NCBI GenBank assembly: GCA_965660675.1
Contig: CBFIAU010000007.1
Span: 62,001-126,000 of the forward strand
From: UBA12202 sp002691725
GTDB lineage: Bacteria; Pseudomonadota; Alphaproteobacteria; Puniceispirillales; UBA1172
Direction: 5' to 3'
Length of the DNA: 64,000 nucleotides
The notes under the pieces are model-generated. The model searched no databases, was not told the DNA's origin, and worked only from the letters and a program-made list of their open reading frames with translations. The position numbers and the translations under genes are program-made. This document shows positions 26,133 through 33,946 of this stretch, piece by piece. Positions within the stretch are counted from its first letter, which is position 1, and each line of letters begins with the position of its first letter.

Positions 26133-27330
26133 TCGCACCGACCGAAGCTTTATTAGTATCTGGTGGTGGACGATCGACCGCACGATGTTAACGCTTGCCC
26201 TGCTGTTATCAATTGCTGGATTATTCATGGTCATGGCGGCAAGCCCAACCGTGGCGATAAAAATTGGCTATAATGAATGGCATTTTGTCATCCGTCACGC
26301 CATCTTCATGGTGCTTTGTCTTATCCTCATGATCGGCGCCGCCATGCTAAATGAGGGCATGGTCAGAGTCGTCGGCATCTTCGGGGTGCTGATAGCCATA
26401 GCCATGATCAGCTTAACCCTGGCCATTGGCGCGGAAACAAAAGGGGCAACCCGTTGGATTTCGCTGGGGGCATTTAAGATACAGCCATCTGAGTTTGCTA
26501 AACCATGCTTTGCCATTACCTGCGCGTGGCTATTAAGTATGTGGCGCGAGGAACGCCATTTTCCAGGTTGGATATTTTCTGTCGGATTGCTGGGTTTAAT
26601 TGTCTTGTTGCTGGTCTTACAGCCCGATATTGGCATGACCATTCTATTTGTCATGACATGGGCATTACTGATATTTCTGGCTGGCATGCCTATTGGTCAA
26701 GTTATTGGACTGGCCGCACTTGCCCCAATCGCCGGGTATCTGGCTTATGTTCTGATGCCGCATGTCACCATTCGCGTGAACAAGTTCCTCAATGGAACTA
26801 ACGATCAGGCGGATATTGCTATGGAAAGTTTCGCCCATGGGGGATTGTTTGGAGTTGGCGCTTCAGAAGGCGTGATTAAAAAGCATCTGCCTGATGCCCA
26901 TGCTGATTTTATTTTTGCCGTCACTGCTGAGGAATATGGCATCTTATTCTGCATTGCTTTGATTATCTGCTATATCTTTGTTGTGCAGCGTGGCTTTGCT
27001 CATGCCCAAACATCCCACAGTCTGTTTAGAACTTTGGCGATTGCCGGACTAACGCTCCAATTTGGCTTGCAGGCGGCCATTCATATGGCGTCCTCGGTTC
27101 AGCTGATCCCAACAAAAGGCATGACATTACCATTTATCAGTTATGGCGGCTCATCCCTGATGACGTCTGGGCTGACCATAGGCTTGCTTATTGCGTTGAC
27201 CCGACATCGCCAATATAGCATGGCCTCATCTAAAGCTGATGCCGCGAAAACCAATCCCAATGATAATAAAAGTCCCAATGCTGGCAAAGGCCCCAATGCT
27301 AATAAGGGTAGGGGAGAGGTCTATGGCTAA
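26125..27330 (+). CDS. ftsW: Septal peptidoglycan glycosyltransferase FtsW
   Basis: SEDS-family polymerase that elongates glycan strands at the septum together with FtsI. 401 residues with ten predicted helices. GATRWISLGAFKIQPSEFAK (about residues 110-129), QPDIGMTILF, the catalytic-Asp-region periplasmic loop HLPDAHADFIFAVTAEEYG and the terminal LPFISYGGSSL (about 333-343) are typical. The cytoplasmic C-terminal tail is unusual: three six-residue units (PNDNKS, PNAGKG, PNANKG; residues about 378-395) encoded by an 18-bp tandem repeat. It overlaps murG by eight bases. Confidence 0.95.
   Translation: MFNRTDRSFISIWWWTIDRTMLTLALLLSIAGLFMVMAASPTVAIKIGYNEWHFVIRHAIFMVLCLILMIGAAMLNEGMVRVVGIFGVLIAIAMISLTLAIGAETKGATRWISLGAFKIQPSEFAKPCFAITCAWLLSMWREERHFPGWIFSVGLLGLIVLLLVLQPDIGMTILFVMTWALLIFLAGMPIGQVIGLAALAPIAGYLAYVLMPHVTIRVNKFLNGTNDQADIAMESFAHGGLFGVGASEGVIKKHLPDAHADFIFAVTAEEYGILFCIALIICYIFVVQRGFAHAQTSHSLFRTLAIAGLTLQFGLQAAIHMASSVQLIPTKGMTLPFISYGGSSLMTSGLTIGLLIALTRHRQYSMASSKADAAKTNPNDNKSPNAGKGPNANKGRGEVYG
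27256..27309. repeat. 18-bp in-frame tandem repeat in the FtsW tail
   Basis: Three diverged 18-bp units, each starting CCCAATG, at 27256-27273, 27274-27291 and 27292-27309. The third unit ends in the purine-rich run that supplies the murG ribosome-binding site. Confidence 0.9.
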
Positions 27331-28426
27331 ACCTGTTATCATGTTAGCGGCTGGCGGCACAGGGGGGCATATCTTCCCTGCCTTATCGGTTGGCGAATAT
27401 CTCATCAATCATGGCTGGATACCTGTATTTGTCACCGATAAACGTGGCCGCCATATGATCCCAAAAGAATATAAAACGATAACTATTTCAGCCGCCTCAC
27501 CTTTTGCCCTGCGTCTGCATTTGCGGCTATGGCGGCTCTTAAAGTTAGGACTAGGATTATTTTCATCAGCTTGCACAATTCTCTGGCGCCGACCAAAAGC
27601 CGTGATTGGATTTGGCGGCTATCCAGCTGTGCCGCCTGTTATTGCCGCCTATGGACTTGGCCTGCCGGTGATGCTGCATGAACAGAACGCCTCCATGGGG
27701 CGGGCAAATCGCTTTCTTGCCAGGCGCGTTCGGCTCTTGGCCGCATCATGGCCAGATACGAAAGGCATCAATCAAGATAACAACACGCCTGTTATCATCA
27801 CAGGAACGCCTGTCCGTGCCGCCTTTCATCAGATTGGTGAAAATGGCTATACCCCGCCGCAGGATAATGCGCCTGTGCGTATCTTAATTGCTGGCGGAAG
27901 TCTTGGCGCAAAAGTGTTTGGTGAGACTGTTCCGGAAGCGATTAGCCGCCTGCCTGCTGATATCAAAGCCCGGCTAAAGCTGGTGCATCAGGTCAGGTCT
28001 GAGCAAATGGAAGAAGTCAAAGCCCAATATGAAGCAAGCGGCATTGATGCCGATATCACACCATTTATTCACGACATGGATGCAGAGATTAAACAAGCGC
28101 ATTTGGTGATTTGCCGTGCTGGAGCATCATCAGTGGCAGAACTGGCGGCGGCTGGTCGGCCGGCGCTTCTTGTGCCATTTCCGCATGCTATGGATGATCA
28201 CCAAACCGCAAATGCCAAAGTCGTCCATGATATTGGCGGCGGCTGGTTGACCCCTGAGGTTGAAATGAGCGCAGGTTCACTGGCGGGTAAAATTGCTGCT
28301 CTTATCGCTGATCCAGCACGGCTAACGATTGCCGCCACTAATATTATGCAACTGGCAAAACCTGATGCGGCAAAAGACTTGGCAGAACATATCATAAAGC
28401 TCACCAAAAAGGGGGACGCATCATGA
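27323..28426 (+). CDS. murG: Lipid II synthase (UDP-GlcNAc transferase MurG)
   Basis: Peripheral inner-membrane GT-B glycosyltransferase that makes lipid II from lipid I. 367 residues. LAAGGTGGHIFPALSVG (residues 6-22), GFGGYPAVPPVIAA (about 95-108), HEQNASMGRANR (about 119-130), ILIAGGSLGAKVFG (about 190-203), and CRAGASSVAELAAAGRPALLVPFPHAMDDHQTANA are the canonical donor/acceptor motifs. The ATG at 27323 is preceded by GGGGAGAGG and is the family start; the frame is open for 28 codons upstream inside ftsW but that is not coding for MurG. Overlaps murC by ATGA. Confidence 0.96.
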   Translation: MAKPVIMLAAGGTGGHIFPALSVGEYLINHGWIPVFVTDKRGRHMIPKEYKTITISAASPFALRLHLRLWRLLKLGLGLFSSACTILWRRPKAVIGFGGYPAVPPVIAAYGLGLPVMLHEQNASMGRANRFLARRVRLLAASWPDTKGINQDNNTPVIITGTPVRAAFHQIGENGYTPPQDNAPVRILIAGGSLGAKVFGETVPEAISRLPADIKARLKLVHQVRSEQMEEVKAQYEASGIDADITPFIHDMDAEIKQAHLVICRAGASSVAELAAAGRPALLVPFPHAMDDHQTANAKVVHDIGGGWLTPEVEMSAGSLAGKIAALIADPARLTIAATNIMQLAKPDAAKDLAEHIIKLTKKGDAS

Positions 28427-29847
28427 GCCAGCTCCCCCTTAGCATTGGACGTATTCATTTTACAGGTATCGGCGGCATTGGCATGAGCGGCATAGCCGAG
28501 ATTCTGCATGATATGGGATATCAGGTTAGCGGCAGTGATATGTCTAGTAATGCCAATGTGAAACGCCTGATCAGCAAGGGCATTCCCATCACCATAGGTC
28601 AGCATGAAGATAATGTGACAGGAGCCGCGATTATTGTCGTGTCAACAGCGATCAAGCCAGACAATCCTGAAATGGTGGCCGCGAGAAAGTCTTTTCTGCC
28701 TATTGTTCATCGCGCCGAAATGCTGGGTGAGCTGATGCGGCTGAAATGGTCGGTTGCCATTGCCGGAACACACGGCAAAACCACCACAACATCACTGGTC
28801 GCCTCATTGCTGGATATGGGCGGCATTGACCCAACCGTCATTAATGGCGGCATCATCACTGGCTGGGGAAGCAACGCCAAGCTCGGCAATAGCGAATGGA
28901 TGGTCGTTGAGGCTGATGAAAGTGACGGCTCATTCTCAAGGCTCAATCCGACGGTTGCCGTTGTTACCAATATTGATCCTGAGCATTTAGATCATCATGG
29001 CAGTTTTGATAATCTCAAACAGGCGTTTAGAGATTTCATTTCCTCAATCCCGTTTTATGGATTTGCCAGCCTTTGTATTGATCACCCTATTGTCCAGCGC
29101 ATGATTGCCGATATTCCTGAACGGCGGATAATCTCATACGGATTTTCAGCGAGTGCTGATGTTCGCGGCGTTAATCTGCGTTCTGAAAATGGCACAATGA
29201 TCTTTGATACCGTTATCAGCAACCGCCTTAGCAATGATGGCACCATCGAGGGCTTCCGATTACCCATGCTAGGTGATCATAATGTTCTCAACACCCTTGC
29301 CGCTATCAGCGTTTGTCTGGAAATGGGGATTGATACCGATAAGGTGATCAATGCCGTTAGCCAATTCAAAGGCGTTGGGCGGCGTTTCGATCATAAGGGC
29401 TGTGTCTCTGACATAACGATTATTGATGATTATGGCCACCATCCTGTTGAGATTACGGCGGCATTATCGGCGGCACGGATGCTCAGGCCGAGCAATCAAA
29501 TCATCGCTGTGTTTCAGCCGCATCGCTATACCCGTATGCGTGATTTATTTGATGATTTCTGCGCCTGTTTCAATGACGCTGATCATGTCATCATTAGCGA
29601 TATCTACGCCGCTGGCGAAGACCCCATAGACGGCTATGAACGTGATGATTTTGTCAATAGTCTGCGCGCTCATGGCCATCCATCAGTTGAGGCGCTTGAC
29701 CATCCTGATGCGCTGGCCAAACAGGTGATGACAAAGGCCAGGCAAGGTGATGTTATCATGTGTCTGGGGGCTGGCACGATTACCAACTGGGCGGCGGCTT
29801 TACCCAATCAGATTGCTGCGATTACTGGTGATGAGGTGCAATCATGA
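28423..29847 (+). CDS. murC: UDP-MurNAc:L-alanine ligase
   Basis: First amino-acid ligase of peptidoglycan synthesis, cytoplasmic. 474 residues. HFTGIGGIGMSGIAEIL (residues 11-27) is the uridine-binding Rossmann motif; GTHGKTTTTSLVASLL (about 115-130) is the ATP loop, followed by EADESDGSF (about 166-174), NIDPEHLDHHG (about 185-195) and the C-terminal IDDYGHHPVEI and FQPHRYTR. Start overlaps murG and stop overlaps murB, each as ATGA. Confidence 0.97.
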   Translation: MSQLPLSIGRIHFTGIGGIGMSGIAEILHDMGYQVSGSDMSSNANVKRLISKGIPITIGQHEDNVTGAAIIVVSTAIKPDNPEMVAARKSFLPIVHRAEMLGELMRLKWSVAIAGTHGKTTTTSLVASLLDMGGIDPTVINGGIITGWGSNAKLGNSEWMVVEADESDGSFSRLNPTVAVVTNIDPEHLDHHGSFDNLKQAFRDFISSIPFYGFASLCIDHPIVQRMIADIPERRIISYGFSASADVRGVNLRSENGTMIFDTVISNRLSNDGTIEGFRLPMLGDHNVLNTLAAISVCLEMGIDTDKVINAVSQFKGVGRRFDHKGCVSDITIIDDYGHHPVEITAALSAARMLRPSNQIIAVFQPHRYTRMRDLFDDFCACFNDADHVIISDIYAAGEDPIDGYERDDFVNSLRAHGHPSVEALDHPDALAKQVMTKARQGDVIMCLGAGTITNWAAALPNQIAAITGDEVQS

Positions 29848-30800
29848 CAGCGCTAATCACCAGATTGCCAGATATTCGCGGCCAATATCAAGAAGCCGCC
29901 ATGCTGTCTGATCACACATGGTTTGGGGTTGGCGGCCCGGCAGAGGTATTATTCACCCCTGCAGATGCTGAAGATTTGATCCATTTTTGCAAGAATACCA
30001 GTCCAGATATTCCGCTTTATACAATCGGGGCTGGGTCTAATCTATTGATTCGTGACGGTGGCATGGCAGGCGTTGTTATATCCACCAAAGCCATTAAGCA
30101 TCAGCATATCGAAGGCACTAGCGTCACCGTTGGCAGTGGCTGGACAGATGCTGAGGCGGCGCGACTGGCGGCTAGACATGGCATTGCCGGGCTTGAGTTC
30201 CTGATTGGTATCCCCGGCACTATTGGCGGCGGCTTGCGGATGAATGCGGGGGCATTCGGGAAAGAGTTTTGTGACGTTGTGGAGGTTGCAACAGCGATTG
30301 ATCGGCAAGGCAATATCCATCATCTGACCCCGCAAGATATGGGTATGCGTTACCGCCATACGGATACCCCACAGGACTGGATTTTCACCGAAGCCAAATT
30401 GCGAGGTGAGACTGGCGATGCCGATGCTATTCGCGCCAGGATGAAAGCCATTATTACCACCCGTTCGGATAGCCAACCGCAAGGCGTCCGTACTGGTGGC
30501 AGTACCTTTGCTAATCCTGATGGTCATAAATCCTGGCAGTTAATTGATCAGGCAGGATGCCGAGGGCTAAGTCATGGCGGCGCGCTTGTGTCAGACAAGC
30601 ACTGTAATTTTCTGATCAATGCCGATAAGGCGTCAGCCAGCGATATTGAAACTTTAGGCGAGATGGTCAAAGCCCGCGTCAAAGATCAAAGCGGTATTGA
30701 TTTGCGGTGGGAAATACGCCGCATTGGTCAGCCTGCGCCTGCGCCTGAAAAATCAAAGCCTGATCAGGCCGGTCAAACTGATAGAGGTCAGCATGGATGA
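29844..30800 (+). CDS. murB: UDP-N-acetylenolpyruvoylglucosamine reductase
   Basis: FAD-dependent reductase that completes UDP-MurNAc synthesis. 318 residues. The FAD-binding stretch is TIGAGSNLLIRDGG (about residues 60-73), with GLEFLIGIPGTIGGGLRMNAGAFG (about 116-139), the catalytic RTGGSTFANPDG (about 212-223, serine proton donor) and NFLIN. The class appears to be type I/II without the long insertion. The C-terminus ends in a Pro-Ala dipeptide repeat (GQPAPAPEKSKPDQ) that looks unstructured. Overlaps ddl by eight bases. Confidence 0.95.
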   Translation: MTALITRLPDIRGQYQEAAMLSDHTWFGVGGPAEVLFTPADAEDLIHFCKNTSPDIPLYTIGAGSNLLIRDGGMAGVVISTKAIKHQHIEGTSVTVGSGWTDAEAARLAARHGIAGLEFLIGIPGTIGGGLRMNAGAFGKEFCDVVEVATAIDRQGNIHHLTPQDMGMRYRHTDTPQDWIFTEAKLRGETGDADAIRARMKAIITTRSDSQPQGVRTGGSTFANPDGHKSWQLIDQAGCRGLSHGGALVSDKHCNFLINADKASASDIETLGEMVKARVKDQSGIDLRWEIRRIGQPAPAPEKSKPDQAGQTDRGQHG

Positions 30801-31707
30801 TATGCGCGGCCTAACCTTATTTCTGATGGGCGGCTGGACAGATGAAGCCGCGGTATCACGCAACACAGCAAAAGCATGTTATGCCGCCGCAATTGAAGCT
30901 GGCTGGACAGCAGAATTGCTTGAAGTCGATCATGATATTGCCAGTCAGTTGCATGTCTTTAAACCGGCGCGTGTGTTCAATGCCTTGCATGGTCAACTTG
31001 GCGAAGATGGCAATATGCAGGGCATGCTCAATATCATGGGTATTCCCTACACCCATAGTGGCGTGCTGGCATCCGCCGTTGCCATGGATAAACCAATGAC
31101 TAAAACCGCGCTTGCCAATACTGAGATTGTTTTTGCCAATGATATCGCTATCCAGATACGTGATGGCGTGATTACCCCACATGACAGCGCCGCGCCGCAA
31201 GCCATGGTCATTAAGCCCAGAAATACAGGCAGTAGCGTAGGGGTTCATATCTGGCATGAAGGTGATGCCTATCCGCAAGAAAATATGTGGCCAGAAGGCA
31301 CACAGCTAATGGCAGAGCGATTTATTCCTGGCCGTGAATTGACCGTATCGGTTCTTCATGGTGAGCCGCTAACGGTTACCGAAATTGTTCAGGATAATCG
31401 ATTTTATGATTATGAAGCGAAATATGCTGATGGCGGGTCAACGCATATCCTGCCTGCCCAGATTGATCGTGATGTCTTTAACACGGCGATGGAATGGGCG
31501 ACCATTGCCCATGAACGGCTAGGGTGCCGTGGCGTCTCACGCTCTGATTTTCGCCTGAATGATGACGCTGGTGAGCTGGTCATGCTGGAGCTGAATACAC
31601 AGCCAGGCATGACCAAAACCTCACTCGTCCCTGAACAAGCAGAATATAACGGCATCAGCATGACGGCACTGGTGTCATCACTATTGGAGGCAGCGCAATG
31701 CGACTAG
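30793..31707 (+). CDS. ddl: D-alanine:D-alanine ligase
   Basis: ATP-grasp enzyme that makes D-Ala-D-Ala for MurF. 304 residues, a normal length for the DdlB type. Visible motifs: LMGGWTDEAAVS (residues 11-22), NALHGQLGEDGNMQGMLNIMGIPYTHSG (about 61-88), KPRNTGSSVGV (about 141-151), ERFIPGRELTVSVL and ELNTQPGMTKTSLVPEQA (about 266-283). The start at 30793 follows AGAGGT; an in-frame upstream extension into murB is not needed. It overlaps murB by eight and ftsQ by ten bases. Confidence 0.95.
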   Translation: MDDMRGLTLFLMGGWTDEAAVSRNTAKACYAAAIEAGWTAELLEVDHDIASQLHVFKPARVFNALHGQLGEDGNMQGMLNIMGIPYTHSGVLASAVAMDKPMTKTALANTEIVFANDIAIQIRDGVITPHDSAAPQAMVIKPRNTGSSVGVHIWHEGDAYPQENMWPEGTQLMAERFIPGRELTVSVLHGEPLTVTEIVQDNRFYDYEAKYADGGSTHILPAQIDRDVFNTAMEWATIAHERLGCRGVSRSDFRLNDDAGELVMLELNTQPGMTKTSLVPEQAEYNGISMTALVSSLLEAAQCD

Positions 31708-32510
31708 CGCTTTATAAAGAAACCTTTGCCGACACGCATTCCGACCGGCAACAGCGATCAGGGCGGCGATTAGGGCGGCGGATGCTTTCGGCGGCATTAT
31801 GTCTGGGCATAATACTGGCGGCGGCTAGCCTATGGATATATCGCGATAGCATGATACAGCGTGTCGCTGGGTTAAGTGCCGATGCAGGCATTAAACTTGA
31901 GGGAATTACGGTTTTTGGCCGTCTCAATACCGATCAGAAGGACATATTAAATGCCGTAGGATTGACGCGCGGTGATCCCATGCTTGGCATGGATTTGTAT
32001 CAGATCAAGGCAGATATTGAAGCCCTTGGCTGGATCAAAACGGCGCGTGTGGAAAGACATTTTCCATCTGATTTAGTGATCTATTTGGTCGAAAGACGCC
32101 CCATAGCCATTTATCAAACTGCCGCTGGCCATAAAGTCATCGATAAATCTGGGCAAATTATCGCTGGCATCAAGGTTGAAGATTTCCGGCACCTGCCTGT
32201 CGTCAGCGGCAAAAACGCGCATAGTCGGGCTGGTGAAATTATAACTGTGCTTGAATCCGAAGCTGATCTCTACAATGAAGTATGGTCACTGACCTATCGG
32301 TCAGAACGCCGTTGGGATGTCTTTCTGGGCGATAATATCCGCATCATGCTGCCCGAAGAAAACCCCATGGATGCGTGGAACCAACTTGCCAAGCTTGATC
32401 GCCAACACAAGCTGACTCAACGCAACACCGTAAATATTGATCTGCGGATTCCGGGCCAGATCATCATTAAACCCGATCAACCTGTTAAAGCTAAAGGTAG
32501 TCAGACATGA
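31698..32510 (+). CDS. ftsQ: Cell division protein FtsQ
   Basis: Bitopic divisome protein that links early and late components through FtsL/B. 270 residues: a basic cytoplasmic tail (RQQRSGRRLGRR), one membrane helix (about residues 28-48, MLSAALCLGIILAAASLWIY), a POTRA domain starting LEGITVFGRLNTDQKDILNAVGL (about 68-90) with GWIKTARVERHFPSDLVIYLVERRPIAIY, then the FtsQ beta domain (KVIDKSGQII, IRIMLPEENPMDAWNQL). Placement between ddl and ftsA is standard. Confidence 0.93.
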   Translation: MRLALYKETFADTHSDRQQRSGRRLGRRMLSAALCLGIILAAASLWIYRDSMIQRVAGLSADAGIKLEGITVFGRLNTDQKDILNAVGLTRGDPMLGMDLYQIKADIEALGWIKTARVERHFPSDLVIYLVERRPIAIYQTAAGHKVIDKSGQIIAGIKVEDFRHLPVVSGKNAHSRAGEIITVLESEADLYNEVWSLTYRSERRWDVFLGDNIRIMLPEENPMDAWNQLAKLDRQHKLTQRNTVNIDLRIPGQIIIKPDQPVKAKGSQT

Positions 32511-33802
32511 ATGTTATGCCGCGAATATCCGGCTTGCTGGGCCAAAGCAAAACACGCCACGGAACAATAGGTGTTCTCGATATTGGAACAAGCAAAGTCG
32601 TCTGCATGATTGCCCATAGTGATGGTAACGCGCAACCAACAATCAGGGGAATTGGTCAGCATGCGTCGGCTGGAATAAAACGTGGCGAAGTGGTTGATAT
32701 CTCCGCCCTTAGTCTGGCTGTTGGTAAAGCTGTTGAGGTGGCGGAACGAATGGCTGGCATTTCTATTGAAAATGTAGTTGTTGGCCTGTCAGGGGCAACC
32801 CAAAAATCGCAAATCAGAACGCATCAGGTCGATGTCGCTAGCGGTGAAGTCCTTGAACGTGATATCCGCCGGCTTATTAATCTTGATTTCCTCGAAGCTG
32901 AGCCGCAAGGCCGCGTTATTCTTCACCGTCTGCCTATTGAGTTTTCTTTGAACGGCATCACTGGCATCAAAAATCCTCAAGGCATGTTTGGCCAGACCCT
33001 TGGCATCAAAATATGTTCGATTAGCGCATCTGATACGGCTCTCCGCAATATCCAAATGGCGGTTGAGCGTAACCATTTATCAATTGAGCATTATGTGTCG
33101 AATACCTATGCCGCTGGCTTATCTGCTCTGCTCGAAGATGAACGTGATCTTGGTGCCACGGTTATTGAGATTGGCGGCGGCGTGACCAGCCTTGCCTATT
33201 TCACCGATGGCGAGTTGCGCTTTCTTGATAGCATCCCTTTTGGCGGGGCCAGTATCACCAATGATATTGCCCGCGGGCTATCCATCCCTGTTGACGAGGC
33301 GGAACGCATCAAAACGCTCAAAGGCAGTGTCCTGGCTGGCCCCGGCGATAGTGATGAGATGCTGACCTTGCCCATGCTAAGCCAAGATAGCGATCATCCG
33401 CTATCAATCGAGTTAGGCGTGTTGGGGGATATCATCCGGGCGCGGATTGAGGAAATTTTAGAAATGTTGTTATTGCGGCTTGAAAAGGCCGGATACTCAT
33501 CCGCCGCAGGCCAGCGCGTCATTTTAGTTGGCGGCGCCGCGCAATTACCCGGAATGCGTGAGTTTGTTTCAACCATGATTGGCCGTTCTGTCAGATTAGG
33601 CAGGCCAGCGGGGGTCATTGGTCTTGCTGATGCGACCGCCCATTCCGCCTTTGCCTCACCTGTGGGGTTAATTCATTACAGCTATGTCAGACAACCATTT
33701 GAACTATCACTTGCCGATGCTGGAACATCCAGACGATCAGGACGTCTCAGCCAGATTGGCAGCTGGTTCAAATATTACATTTGGGATGCCGGAAACCGAT
33801 GA
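32507..33802 (+). CDS. ftsA: Cell division protein FtsA
   Basis: Actin-like ATPase that tethers FtsZ to the membrane. 431 residues. Phosphate 1 motif VLDIGTSKVVCMI (about residues 23-35), SHS2-type 1C domain (about 95-170), ATVIEIGGGVTSLAYFTDGELRF (phosphate 2, about 209-231), and the adenosine motif VILVGGAAQLPGMREF (about 341-356) are present. The usual C-terminal amphipathic membrane-targeting helix is represented by RLSQIGSWFKYYIWDAGNR. Overlaps ftsQ by ATGA; a 144-bp gap to ftsZ follows. Confidence 0.95.
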   Translation: MNVMPRISGLLGQSKTRHGTIGVLDIGTSKVVCMIAHSDGNAQPTIRGIGQHASAGIKRGEVVDISALSLAVGKAVEVAERMAGISIENVVVGLSGATQKSQIRTHQVDVASGEVLERDIRRLINLDFLEAEPQGRVILHRLPIEFSLNGITGIKNPQGMFGQTLGIKICSISASDTALRNIQMAVERNHLSIEHYVSNTYAAGLSALLEDERDLGATVIEIGGGVTSLAYFTDGELRFLDSIPFGGASITNDIARGLSIPVDEAERIKTLKGSVLAGPGDSDEMLTLPMLSQDSDHPLSIELGVLGDIIRARIEEILEMLLLRLEKAGYSSAAGQRVILVGGAAQLPGMREFVSTMIGRSVRLGRPAGVIGLADATAHSAFASPVGLIHYSYVRQPFELSLADAGTSRRSGRLSQIGSWFKYYIWDAGNR

Positions 33803-33946
33803 AGAGCATGTTTTTCCATCATCAGACCATGACTGGTCCGTCATCCAATGCCGGGGCGTATGTGTTGCAGGCATATTCCCCATTTAGTAGCAATTTGCCC
33901 GTTAGTTCATGGATATCGGGCAAGCCAACTAGTAGGAGATTATACC

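Noticed and set aside
33684..33887. Short plus-strand reading frame across the ftsA end and the ftsA-ftsZ gap
   Set aside because: It overlaps ftsA in another frame and has no family features.
33848..33946. Upstream extension of FtsZ by 33 residues
   Set aside because: No homology to FtsZ N-termini and lacks a ribosome site; the GTG at 33947 has AGGAG at good spacing.
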